From a bacterium HR19 (GTDB lineage: Bacteria; Calescibacteriota; Calescibacteriia; Calescibacteriales; Calescibacteriaceae), in NCBI GenBank assembly GCA_002898315.1, contig BEHV01000013.1, positions 1 through 52,366 of the forward strand: 52,366 nucleotides of DNA, in the 5' to 3' direction. Position 1 is the stretch's first letter. Every line of letters starts with the position of its first letter. A model generated the notes under the pieces. It did no database searches and had not been told where the DNA came from. It saw only the letters and a list, made by a program, of their open reading frames with translations. The translations under genes and the position numbers were made by a program. Shown here piece after piece: positions 1 through 7,031 of the stretch.

Positions 1-657
1 CATAGCTCCATACCTTCTCAAAGTATCTACAACCTGCGCTATTGCCTGAAGTTTTTGACCTATGGCGACATAAATACAATAAACAGGTGGATTAGCGTTC
101 TTCTGGTTTATTATTGTATCAACAGCGATTGTCGTCTTACCAGTTTGTCTATCACCTATTATCAGCTCTCTCTGACCTCTTCCTATTGGAATCATAGCAT
201 CTATTGCTTTTATACCTGTTTGAAGAGGTTCTCTGACCGGCTGGCGCATTATGACCCCGGGTGCCTTCAGTTCAACAAATCTCGTTTCCTCGTATGAAAT
301 TGGTCCGAGCCCGTCTAATGGCTCCCCGATAGCGTTTATGACTCTTCCTAAAACCGCTTTCCCGACAGGAACGTGAAAGAGCTTCCTCGCCCTTTTCACT
401 ATATCTCCTTCTTTTATGCCTTCTGTTGAACCCATTATTGCAATTCCTACCGACTCTTCTTCAAGGTTCAGAATTATTCCTTTTTGTCCCGATGAAAATT
501 CAACAACCTCCCCAGCCATCGCCTCCCACAGTCCATAAGCGCGAGCTATATAATCTCCGACATAGGTTACTATACCTATTTCATCAAACTTCGCTTCAAA
601 GTCAGCACTCTTTATTCTCTCCTTGATTATCTGAGACACTTCTTCAGCCCCTATCAT
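1..657 (-). CDS. atpA: F1Fo ATP synthase subunit alpha (5' part only; runs off the window)
   Basis: Regulatory and nucleotide-binding alpha subunit of the F1 head of ATP synthase, acting at the cytoplasmic face of the inner membrane. The first 219 codons are present. The N-terminal beta-barrel is followed by the P-loop GDRQTGKT at about residues 168-175, the form typical of AtpA, and by the conserved stretch around TGIKAID. The ATG at 657 follows a strong AAAGGAGG ribosome binding site with good spacing. The upstream gene on this strand is rapZ rather than atpH, the usual neighbour, so the atp operon is split or rearranged here. The frame stays open to base 1, so the C-terminal half lies outside the window. 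Confidence 0.96.
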   Translation of the reverse strand, partial: MIGAEEVSQIIKERIKSADFEAKFDEIGIVTYVGDYIARAYGLWEAMAGEVVEFSSGQKGIILNLEEESVGIAIMGSTEGIKEGDIVKRARKLFHVPVGKAVLGRVINAIGEPLDGLGPISYEETRFVELKAPGVIMRQPVREPLQTGIKAIDAMIPIGRGQRELIIGDRQTGKTTIAVDTIINQKNANPPVYCIYVAIGQKLQAIAQVVDTLRRYGAM

Positions 658-769
658 ACGAATAACCTCCTTTATTTATTAGATAATGAATAAGAAAAAG
701 AAAAGAAGTAAAAACTCAAGAATTTTGCAAAATACTTTGTTTGAAAATCTTTCATCGGGAACGGTCAAA

Positions 770-1639
770 TCAAATCACGGGGTCCTTATCTTTATCTCTG
801 TGTGTGACGATCACCTTTACCTTGCTCTCTTTTTCTATAAGCTCTTTGAGTTTTTCTGCGAAAGCTACTGACCTATGTCTTCCGCCCGTACAGCCCACAG
901 ATATTGTAGCAAAGTGCTTCCCTTCTTTCTTGAACCTCTCTATGAGAAATTTCAGCATATCTTTCATCATCTCAAGGTATTTTCTTGCGTTCTCATCTTG
1001 GAAAATATAATCTTGGACTTCTTTTTTCGTCCCATCAAACTTTTTGAGTTCCGGGTCAAAATTCGGATTTCTTATGAATCTCACATCAAAAACCATGTCT
1101 GATTCTTGGGGGATACCATATCTGAAGCCGAACGAGTAAATCTGCACAAAAAAATCCTCAGCTTTCTCGTCTCCGAAAATGCTCTTTACCTTTTCCCTGA
1201 GTTCGTGTATATTCATGTTCGTTGAATCTATCTTTATATCAGCAACCTCCTGAATGGACTGCAAGATCTCTCTTTCTTTTCTTATGGCATCTGATGTTGA
1301 AGTAGCGATGTCTGATAGAGGATGCTTTCTTCTTGTTTCTTTATATCTTCTCAGTATAGCGTCGTCGGAAGCGTCTAAAAAAACAAGATAAATTTCCGAA
1401 TCTTTCATGTCTGACTTGAGTTTTTCGCGCAGGTCCAGAAATTTTTTCACAACCTCTTTATCTTTGAAAAAAAGGCTCAGGGCGACCTTATTTATGTTCG
1501 CTTTTTGTGCAAGGTTCAAAAAATCATAAATCATCTCAACGGGTATGTTATCAACGGGATAGTATCCGATGTCTTCAAGTGATTTTAGCACTGTTGTTTT
1601 TCCCGACCCAGAAATTCCTGTTATAAAAAGAATTCTCAT
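770..1639 (-). CDS. rapZ: RNase adapter / nucleotide-binding protein RapZ (YvcJ family)
   Basis: P-loop protein of the RapZ/YvcJ family. In E. coli it guides sRNA cleavage by RNase E; in other bacteria it has nucleotide-linked regulatory roles. A Walker A motif GISGSGKT lies at residues 8-15, and the family signature GCTGGRHRSV lies near residues 249-258. The length of 289 aa matches the usual ~285. I chose the ATG at 1639 because AAAGGAGT precedes it and the P-loop then begins at residue 8 as in the family; a longer frame starts at 1690 but adds unrelated residues. It lies just upstream of atpA on the same strand. Its target here is unknown. Confidence 0.93.
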   Translation of the reverse strand: MRILFITGISGSGKTTVLKSLEDIGYYPVDNIPVEMIYDFLNLAQKANINKVALSLFFKDKEVVKKFLDLREKLKSDMKDSEIYLVFLDASDDAILRRYKETRRKHPLSDIATSTSDAIRKEREILQSIQEVADIKIDSTNMNIHELREKVKSIFGDEKAEDFFVQIYSFGFRYGIPQESDMVFDVRFIRNPNFDPELKKFDGTKKEVQDYIFQDENARKYLEMMKDMLKFLIERFKKEGKHFATISVGCTGGRHRSVAFAEKLKELIEKESKVKVIVTHRDKDKDPVI

Positions 1640-1644
1640 CAGGA

Positions 1645-1731
1645 TTACTCCTTTAAAATATAAATCGTAAGAGTTATCACCGCAACCCAAAAAATAAAGT
1701 AAGCAGATGCAATATAGGGTAAATGTTCCAT
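1645..1731 (-). CDS. Possible CcmD-like tiny membrane protein (cytochrome c maturation)
   Basis: A 28-residue frame starting MEHLPYIASAY, with one hydrophobic segment (about residues 7-24) and a short charged end. CcmD proteins are tiny single-span proteins whose N-terminus commonly reads as a Tyr/Ala-rich helix like this one. They join the CcmABC haem-handling complex. No strong ribosome binding site is visible. The gene ends 5 bases before the rapZ start, so the two could be co-transcribed. The presence of ccmH and ccmF within 7 kb supports the assignment, but the protein is so short that chance resemblance is possible. Confidence 0.4.
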   Translation of the reverse strand: MEHLPYIASAYFIFWVAVITLTIYILKE

Positions 1732-1818
1732 CACATAAAGGTTAGTAATTGGAAGAATCAATAGTGAATAATTCAGAAAAAGCGAGCAAAATTCTTCATC
1801 TGAAATGTATATCATCAT

Positions 1819-1824
1819 TAAAAT
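1819..1824 (+). promoter_or_regulatory. -10-like TAAAAT, probable leaderless start
   Basis: The hexamer TAAAAT lies 7 bases before an in-frame GTG at 1832, and no Shine-Dalgarno sequence is present. The spacing matches other candidate leaderless starts in this window and favours GTG 1832 over the upstream ATG at 1805. Confidence 0.4.
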
Positions 1825-1831
1825 TAGATTT

Positions 1832-4147
1832 GTGCAAAAGGAGAGAAAATCTCTCTTTCGTCTTATTTTAACATTCATAATCATAGCTTTCAGTTATCAG
1901 AGTTCAAAAAGCGATATTTTGTTTTTGGAGTTTCAGGGAATAAACGATTTTGCAAGTAATAAAGAAAAATACTTCCTTCAATCTCCTCCTCTACAACTGA
2001 ACCCAGACGACCCTTATTTAGAAGTAGAATATAGATGGGCTTCTGGAGACCCTTATTCTTGTTCTTCAAAGTGCTCATGGACTTTCTGCATGCTCAAAGC
2101 AAACTGCAACTACCCACTTTATGTAGAACCACAAACATTTTCTTCTCATGTGAGAGCAACACTAACTCTAAATCACATAAAAGAAATACTGCAAAAATAC
2201 GGAGGGATTTTCAGAACAGAAATCCCCGCATACATTATAAAAGAGTTCTTCCCAGAAGGTTTCACAGTTCTGAAGCAGAAACCCGAAAAAGCTTATGTTG
2301 ATGTGAAACTATGGTTAGCAAACATTATTCCAGAAGTAGGAAGAGATGAAAAATGCTCTTTTGATTATCTCGCAAAAGCAGAAATGCAGGTTCAAATAGG
2401 CATAGCTATGGGAAAAACATTTAATATCTGGACAAGTTTTCAGGTCCCTATAACAGTAGATATTCTGAGCTGGCTACCAGATGTGAGAAAAATACAGGGA
2501 GAGATGAATTTATATAGGGGTACGATGGTGATAAACTTCGGGGTTTGCAATACAAAAATAGAAAATGAGATAATTTATGAAGATATAAGCGGACTTGCGA
2601 AGATAAGCAGAGATGAATTCTACGAACGAATCAAAAAACTCACTTCATACATCATATATCTATATTTGGGAAACATAGATTACAAACCCATTGCTTTTCC
2701 AATTCTGAGCTTTTTTTCGGTGAAAATAGCAAGAGCATATCAGTCAAAATTGATTACATCTGAAAATACAGATGGAGAAAATAGCATATCACTTGAATTT
2801 GATGAAAAGCCAGCAGATGTAAAATCATCTTCGCTATCTTTCATGAAAACACCCGCAAAAATAATAAATTCAGAGAGAACCGAACTTGAAATATTAGCTA
2901 ACGACAGCGAGACAAATGAAATATCTTTCAGAGTAGATAACGGAGTGTGGAGTCCGTGGATAAAAAAGAACGAAAGAGGAACATTCAGCATATCAATAAC
3001 AAACCTCGTTCAGGGGAAGCACGAACTTCAAGTCATAGGCAGAAATATATACGGGAACATAAATGAAACACCTTTCTCAACAAGATTTTTAGTAGATAGA
3101 GAACCGCCGGATTCCCAGATAGAGCTGAAAAAATACTGGAAAAGCTTAAAAGTAAATATAAAAGCAGAAGACATATCTCAAGATAGCTCGGTAGAGGAGT
3201 TTTTATCCACAGATAATTATCTTACTGCAAACATAGTCCTGAGGCAGAACGGGAAAGAGGTTCTGAAAATAGAGAAGAGGTTCAAAAAAGAGGTGGAGAT
3301 AATTCAAGATGTGAGCGAAGGAGTATATAAAGTTTATGTATGGGTAAACGACCCGGCGGGAAACTCAACGGACATAAAAGAAGAAGAAATAATAATAGAT
3401 AAGACACCCCCAAAAATAGTAAAGATTTTCTCCCCACCACCAAAAACGAGATATGAAAATTTAAAAGTAGTGGTTCAGATGAAAGATAACTTATTTTCAT
3501 TCGGATACCTTGAGTATTTCGTAGAAGAAATAGTATCTGAAATGAGGAAGTCGTGCTTTTCGCAGTGGGGAAAGACAATATCTGTTGAGATAAATGAGCC
3601 ATTTGGAGAAGGCAGAATATATGGAGTAGAGAACGGTAAAAAATATCATCTTTGTTTTAGAGTAAGAGACCCAGCAGATAACACAAGTGAAATCTTTGAG
3701 GAAGAGTTCCAGGTTGACTTGAATCCACCAAAAATTAAAATTGTTGAATTTCCGCAAAGAGTGACATTTGAGTCAAGCGGGAAGATACTTTTGCAAGCAG
3801 AAGATGATTCTTCACCACCAGAAAAAATAAAGATTTTCTGGACATTCAGCAGAGAAGGTCAAATTCAGAACATAATAAGGAATGGTGGGAATTTACTGCT
3901 TTCATTTTCAAATCTCCCCGATGGAAGATACTCATTTTCAGCTTACGCTATGGATGAAGCAGGAAATACAAGCAAGTATTTTGAATCGGAGTTCATAGTT
4001 GACACAACCTTAAAAAAGTTAGGTGGTGGAGCGGGAACAGTATTAAGTTGCATGACATTCAATTCAAATCCATCTTCATTCGCTCCTTTTTCTGTTGTCA
4101 TTCTTTTCTTTATTCAAAGGGCGAAGAAAAAGAAGAAAAACAGCTAA
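1832..4147 (+). CDS. Secreted multi-domain Ig-like protein with putative C-terminal sorting signal
   Basis: A 771-residue exported protein with no recognised catalytic domain. A basic n-region (QKERKSLFR) and a hydrophobic stretch form a signal peptide. From about residue 350, four Ig-like or fibronectin-like modules repeat. Each ends in a strand such as VDREPP, IDKTPPK or VDLNPPK, and each contains an aspartate/asparagine-rich turn of the type DPAGN or DEAGN. The C-terminus has a Gly-rich linker, one Cys in LSCM, a short hydrophobic span and a KKKKK end, which resembles MYXO-CTERM or SYNERG-CTERM style anchors. The start was set at GTG 1832; ATG 1805 is the alternative. Its last 72 bases overlap the convergent ccmH. 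It is probably a surface or adhesive protein; the function is inferred only from architecture. Confidence 0.8.
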   Translation: MQKERKSLFRLILTFIIIAFSYQSSKSDILFLEFQGINDFASNKEKYFLQSPPLQLNPDDPYLEVEYRWASGDPYSCSSKCSWTFCMLKANCNYPLYVEPQTFSSHVRATLTLNHIKEILQKYGGIFRTEIPAYIIKEFFPEGFTVLKQKPEKAYVDVKLWLANIIPEVGRDEKCSFDYLAKAEMQVQIGIAMGKTFNIWTSFQVPITVDILSWLPDVRKIQGEMNLYRGTMVINFGVCNTKIENEIIYEDISGLAKISRDEFYERIKKLTSYIIYLYLGNIDYKPIAFPILSFFSVKIARAYQSKLITSENTDGENSISLEFDEKPADVKSSSLSFMKTPAKIINSERTELEILANDSETNEISFRVDNGVWSPWIKKNERGTFSISITNLVQGKHELQVIGRNIYGNINETPFSTRFLVDREPPDSQIELKKYWKSLKVNIKAEDISQDSSVEEFLSTDNYLTANIVLRQNGKEVLKIEKRFKKEVEIIQDVSEGVYKVYVWVNDPAGNSTDIKEEEIIIDKTPPKIVKIFSPPPKTRYENLKVVVQMKDNLFSFGYLEYFVEEIVSEMRKSCFSQWGKTISVEINEPFGEGRIYGVENGKKYHLCFRVRDPADNTSEIFEEEFQVDLNPPKIKIVEFPQRVTFESSGKILLQAEDDSSPPEKIKIFWTFSREGQIQNIIRNGGNLLLSFSNLPDGRYSFSAYAMDEAGNTSKYFESEFIVDTTLKKLGGGAGTVLSCMTFNSNPSSFAPFSVVILFFIQRAKKKKKNS

Positions 4148-4549
4148 AATTCCAACACCAAGAACCGCAAAAGGGATAAGATAGAAAAAATCAAACTTAG
4201 GTTTCAAGAGGACTTCATCACCGTATCTTTGGACGAAAAAATTTATTATCTCATCATCTGTCCAACCCTCTTTCAGCTTTTCAACTATGACCTTTTTCAT
4301 AACCTCAGCAACCTGAGAGTAAGATTCTTTTATTGGTATGTTCTGGCAGGTGGGACATCTCAAAATTTCAAAAAGGTAATCAGCCCTCTTTTTGAGTTCA
4401 GGAGTGAGAGAGTAGTTATCAAAGTAATAAGTTGTGCTATCTGAAAAAGTTTCACTTTTATTTTTATCAGCAAGAGATAACGAAGAAAAGAATAGGGGGA
4501 GAAGAAAAAAGAGAGTTAGTGCGCAGGAGAGGATTTTTATCTTATTGAT
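4076..4549 (-). CDS. ccmH: Cytochrome c maturation protein CcmH/NrfF family (start codon non-canonical)
   Basis: Membrane-anchored thioredoxin-like subunit that keeps apocytochrome CXXCH cysteines reduced and passes them to the CcmF haem lyase in the periplasm. The family signature LRCPTCQN is present, followed by a charged helical domain, a C-terminal membrane span (FFYLIPFAVLGVGILAVFLL) and a basic tail. In-frame translation upstream gives a complete signal peptide (KIKILSCALTLFFLLPLFF) that begins 10-20 bases after the tmRNA 3' end. No ATG, GTG or TTG exists in frame before the Leu of LRCP, so initiation must use ATC (4549) or ATA (4540), or the start has been lost by error. The mature domain is certain; the start is not. 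Total length is about 155 aa, normal for short CcmH. Confidence 0.85.
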   Translation of the reverse strand: MNKIKILSCALTLFFLLPLFFSSLSLADKNKSETFSDSTTYYFDNYSLTPELKKRADYLFEILRCPTCQNIPIKESYSQVAEVMKKVIVEKLKEGWTDDEIINFFVQRYGDEVLLKPKFDFFYLIPFAVLGVGILAVFLLFLRPLNKEKNDNRKRSE

Positions 4550-4556
4550 AGTTTTT

Positions 4557-4934
4557 TGGTGGAGGTGGGGGGATTTGAACCCCCGTCCGACACCGGGAGA
4601 AAGCAGGGGTTTTACCCCGCGTAGCGGAGGATAAAGTTTTAGGAGATAAATCCCCCCTCCGCGAGGGATTTTATCTCCGAGTCCGCGTTTTAATTTCTCA
4701 AGATACCCGCGGACCGAGGTATCTTGAAAAGCTCCTCTCGTTCACGCCCTCGGTTCCCGAGGAGCGAAGGAATCCGAGGACGTCTCCCCATTTTTATGCG
4801 GGGAGAACATTAGCAGCTGGAACGGCAACCTTTTTCTCCCTTTTAAGGCGGGAGAAGACCCGCGCCCTTTTTCAGGGCACTTCGGGGAAGCCCTGCTCTC
4901 CTTTTCGGTGCCGTCAAAACCCATCTTCACCCCC
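4557..4934 (-). ncRNA. ssrA: Transfer-messenger RNA (tmRNA)
   Basis: Rescues ribosomes stalled on broken mRNA by acting as alanyl-tRNA and then as a short message. The 5' end GGGGGUG (4934-4928) pairs base for base, with one G-U, with CACCUCC (4567-4561). This is followed by the discriminator A and an encoded CCA (4559-4557). The T arm has a GGGGG/CCCCC stem with loop UUCAAAU. Several GC-rich hairpins or pseudoknots lie between. The tag frame begins near GCC 4826 and reads AVPAANVLPA before UAA (4796-4794). The end LPA differs from the usual LAA. The structural stems are strikingly GC-rich against an AT-rich genome. Transcription continues directly into ccmH. Confidence 0.95.
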
Positions 4935-4943
4935 AATAAAAAT

Positions 4944-4949
4944 ATTATA
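4944..4949 (-). promoter_or_regulatory. -10 box of the tmRNA gene
   Basis: A perfect TATAAT on the minus strand ends 9 bases before the mature tmRNA 5' end. No good -35 hexamer is visible at the standard distance. Confidence 0.6.
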
Positions 4950-4987
4950 ATCACACAGAAAATTCCAGTGTCTTTCACAAAATCATA

Positions 4988-5776
4988 TCAGAGTGAAAAC
5001 CCCTTGGCGAAGTAGTGTCCCCCATCTACTATCAAAGTCACACCATTTATTGCTCTTGCAGCAGGAGATGCGAGAAATAAAACAGCCCAAGCTATATCTT
5101 CTGGCTCAGCCAAAATTCCCCCGGGTGTATCCCTTCTTATCTTCTCCCTCAAATCCTCTGTAACCCCAACATTTTTGACAAAACCTTCGGTCCATACAAC
5201 ACCGGGAGCAACCAAATTCACTCTTATTTTATACCTTCCCCATTCGGCTGCTAATGTTTTTGTCAGACCTTCAAGTCCAGCTTTCCCGGTAGCAGAAGGA
5301 AGAGCAAAGGGAGAGCCGAAAATTCCCGTAGTCGCTCCGATATTTATTATAACACCTCCGTCTCTATTTTCTCTCATGATGTGGCATGCGTATTTTGAGC
5401 ATAAAAAAGTTCCCGTCAGTATCGTCTCAATTATAGCATTCCATCCCCTCAAAGTTAGCTCCTCAGATTGTGAAAGAAAATTCGCACCGGCGTTATTCAC
5501 AAGAATGTCTAATCTCCCCTTATCTTTTGATATTGAATCAAAGAGAGCTTTAACAGAGTCCTCCTGCCTCACATTTACCTGATAGAAACTAATTTTTCTG
5601 CCTGTTTTAGATTCTATCTCCTCTGCTGTCTTTGACAGGTTTTCAATTTTTCTTGAAGCTATGATGACATCTGCACCGCACTTTGAAAATTCAGTAGCTA
5701 TCGCCTTCCCTATACCCGTACCTCCACCGGTTATAAGAACAACCTTTCCGGAGAAAGCGTCTTCACGAAAAATCAT
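4988..5776 (-). CDS. Short-chain dehydrogenase, 2,4-dienoyl-CoA reductase-like
   Basis: NAD(P)-dependent Rossmann-fold oxidoreductase of 262 aa, the standard SDR size. The cofactor motif TGGGTGIG lies at residues 16-23 and NNAG at about 94-97. The usual catalytic YxxxK is altered to SATGK: Lys165 is kept but Ser161 replaces the Tyr. This arrangement, together with the stretch AAEWG..IRVN.VAPG, resembles peroxisomal-type 2,4-dienoyl-CoA reductases, which reduce polyunsaturated acyl-CoA in beta-oxidation. The assignment to that subgroup is inference; another enoyl-type reductase is possible. It lies downstream of the cyclase-RDD gene on the same strand with an 81-base gap, and a strong ribosome binding site is not visible. 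Confidence 0.85.
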   Translation of the reverse strand: MIFREDAFSGKVVLITGGGTGIGKAIATEFSKCGADVIIASRKIENLSKTAEEIESKTGRKISFYQVNVRQEDSVKALFDSISKDKGRLDILVNNAGANFLSQSEELTLRGWNAIIETILTGTFLCSKYACHIMRENRDGGVIINIGATTGIFGSPFALPSATGKAGLEGLTKTLAAEWGRYKIRVNLVAPGVVWTEGFVKNVGVTEDLREKIRRDTPGGILAEPEDIAWAVLFLASPAARAINGVTLIVDGGHYFAKGFSL

Positions 5777-5857
5777 AACTAAATGGTGAAGCGGAAACTC
5801 AAAATTTTGTGTAATTTCTGAAATTCGCTGTCCGGCTTTTCACGGGTTTTTTACCTC

Positions 5858-7012
5858 TCAATCCATAATAACTCGTGTTCTTGCTAAAATATCTTGACCG
5901 GTTTTTCCTCTTATCAAAAAAGGTATTATTGCTCCCAAACCCAAAAATATGAAAAATATAGTTGTTAAAAATGAGCGAAGGAGAGAAGTTCCGAGGTCTA
6001 GCGGAGAGCCATCTGCTTTCTGAACTTTTATACCAAGGAGCCAACCCCCGGGCGTCTTCCCTTTCCAGAAAAACCAAAAGAGCCCAAGATAAAGAGAAAA
6101 GAAAAAGAGCTGGAATCCACCAAGATGCACATAAGATATTGAAATCTCTCTCCCGCCTATGAGAAATTTTATTTTACCTGGCTCTGCCTCAACCTTTCCC
6201 AAAGCTGTACCAAGCTTAACTTTACCCTTTTTACCCTCAAGCTCAACAACAGGGGTCTTTATGCCAAGAATTTTTTCCTCTTCACCTTGGTGCCGAGAAG
6301 CTGATTCCTTTCCCTCTTCTACTCTTTCAATGTTTTGACTACCGAGCTTGTATGTCAGGTCAGGGATAAATTTTCCTATAAGTAAGCCTGAAAGTATTCC
6401 GAAGCTACTTGCGAAGATAAGTATATCAAGATATAAAGCCAAAGCTCTTCTCCATAAAGGAGCGGGGAGGAAGTAAAGTTTCACATCTGTTGTTTCTGAA
6501 ACAGCAGAAGGTTTGCCGTTTATGAATATTTTCACAGGGTGTTCAACTCCTTTGACACTCAAAAGCGGTGTTGCTTTGAAATCTCCTTTTCCACGAGTTA
6601 TGATGTGAAAGACCGGTTCTGAAATACCTAAAAATCCTCCTTTTATAGAGTCAAGCATTCTGAAAGCAAAATTGACATGGAACCCGAAAACATCTTTCCT
6701 ATCTTCTGAAAAAATCACATCACCGACGTGCAAAAAAGCGCGTATTTTCAGACCACCAAAACTCAAAGAAGTTACTCTTTTTCCTACTTCAAGAGCGTCT
6801 TCTGATGATCTGAAAACGGTTATGGCACCATCACCCAAAAATTTCACAACCTCCCCTGAAAATTCTTTGCAGAGTTCTTTCACTTTATCTTCAAAATCTG
6901 AAACTATTTTTGAGACAACCTCTGGTCTCGCAGAAGAAGAAAAAGAAGTAAAACCTTCAATATCAATAAGAAGCAGATAATAAATTTCCCCTGTTCTCTT
7001 TTCGGTATTCAT
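5858..7012 (-). CDS. Class III adenylate/guanylate cyclase domain fused to RDD membrane domain
   Basis: A two-part protein of 384 aa. Residues 9-170 form a class III nucleotidyl cyclase homology domain: IDIEGFT with metal-ligand Asp17, FLGDGAITVF with Asp61, and NFAFRM with Asn114 and Arg118, the residues that stabilise the transition state in this family. Residues 183-384 form an RDD domain with the WRRALALYLD start, three hydrophobic spans, the GKTPGGWLLGIKV core and a KTGQDILART end. A charged insert (about residues 220-290) separates the first two spans. Cyclases convert ATP or GTP to cAMP or cGMP; which one cannot be read with confidence. The start is ATG 7012, with TTG 7015 as alternative. 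The next gene upstream is ccmF, 19 bases away. Confidence 0.85.
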   Translation of the reverse strand: MNTEKRTGEIYYLLLIDIEGFTSFSSSARPEVVSKIVSDFEDKVKELCKEFSGEVVKFLGDGAITVFRSSEDALEVGKRVTSLSFGGLKIRAFLHVGDVIFSEDRKDVFGFHVNFAFRMLDSIKGGFLGISEPVFHIITRGKGDFKATPLLSVKGVEHPVKIFINGKPSAVSETTDVKLYFLPAPLWRRALALYLDILIFASSFGILSGLLIGKFIPDLTYKLGSQNIERVEEGKESASRHQGEEEKILGIKTPVVELEGKKGKVKLGTALGKVEAEPGKIKFLIGGREISISYVHLGGFQLFFFSLYLGLFWFFWKGKTPGGWLLGIKVQKADGSPLDLGTSLLRSFLTTIFFIFLGLGAIIPFLIRGKTGQDILARTRVIMD

Positions 7013-7031
7013 CAATCAATAATTTATTAAA

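Noticed and set aside
1645-1884. Long form of the ccmD-like frame starting at 1884
   Set aside because: The extra N-terminal residues overlap the divergent Ig-like gene and are not protein-like; only the part from 1731 is plausible.
4742-4978. 78-codon minus-strand frame over the tmRNA 5' half
   Set aside because: It lies within the tmRNA structure and its promoter; its composition follows RNA stems, not protein.
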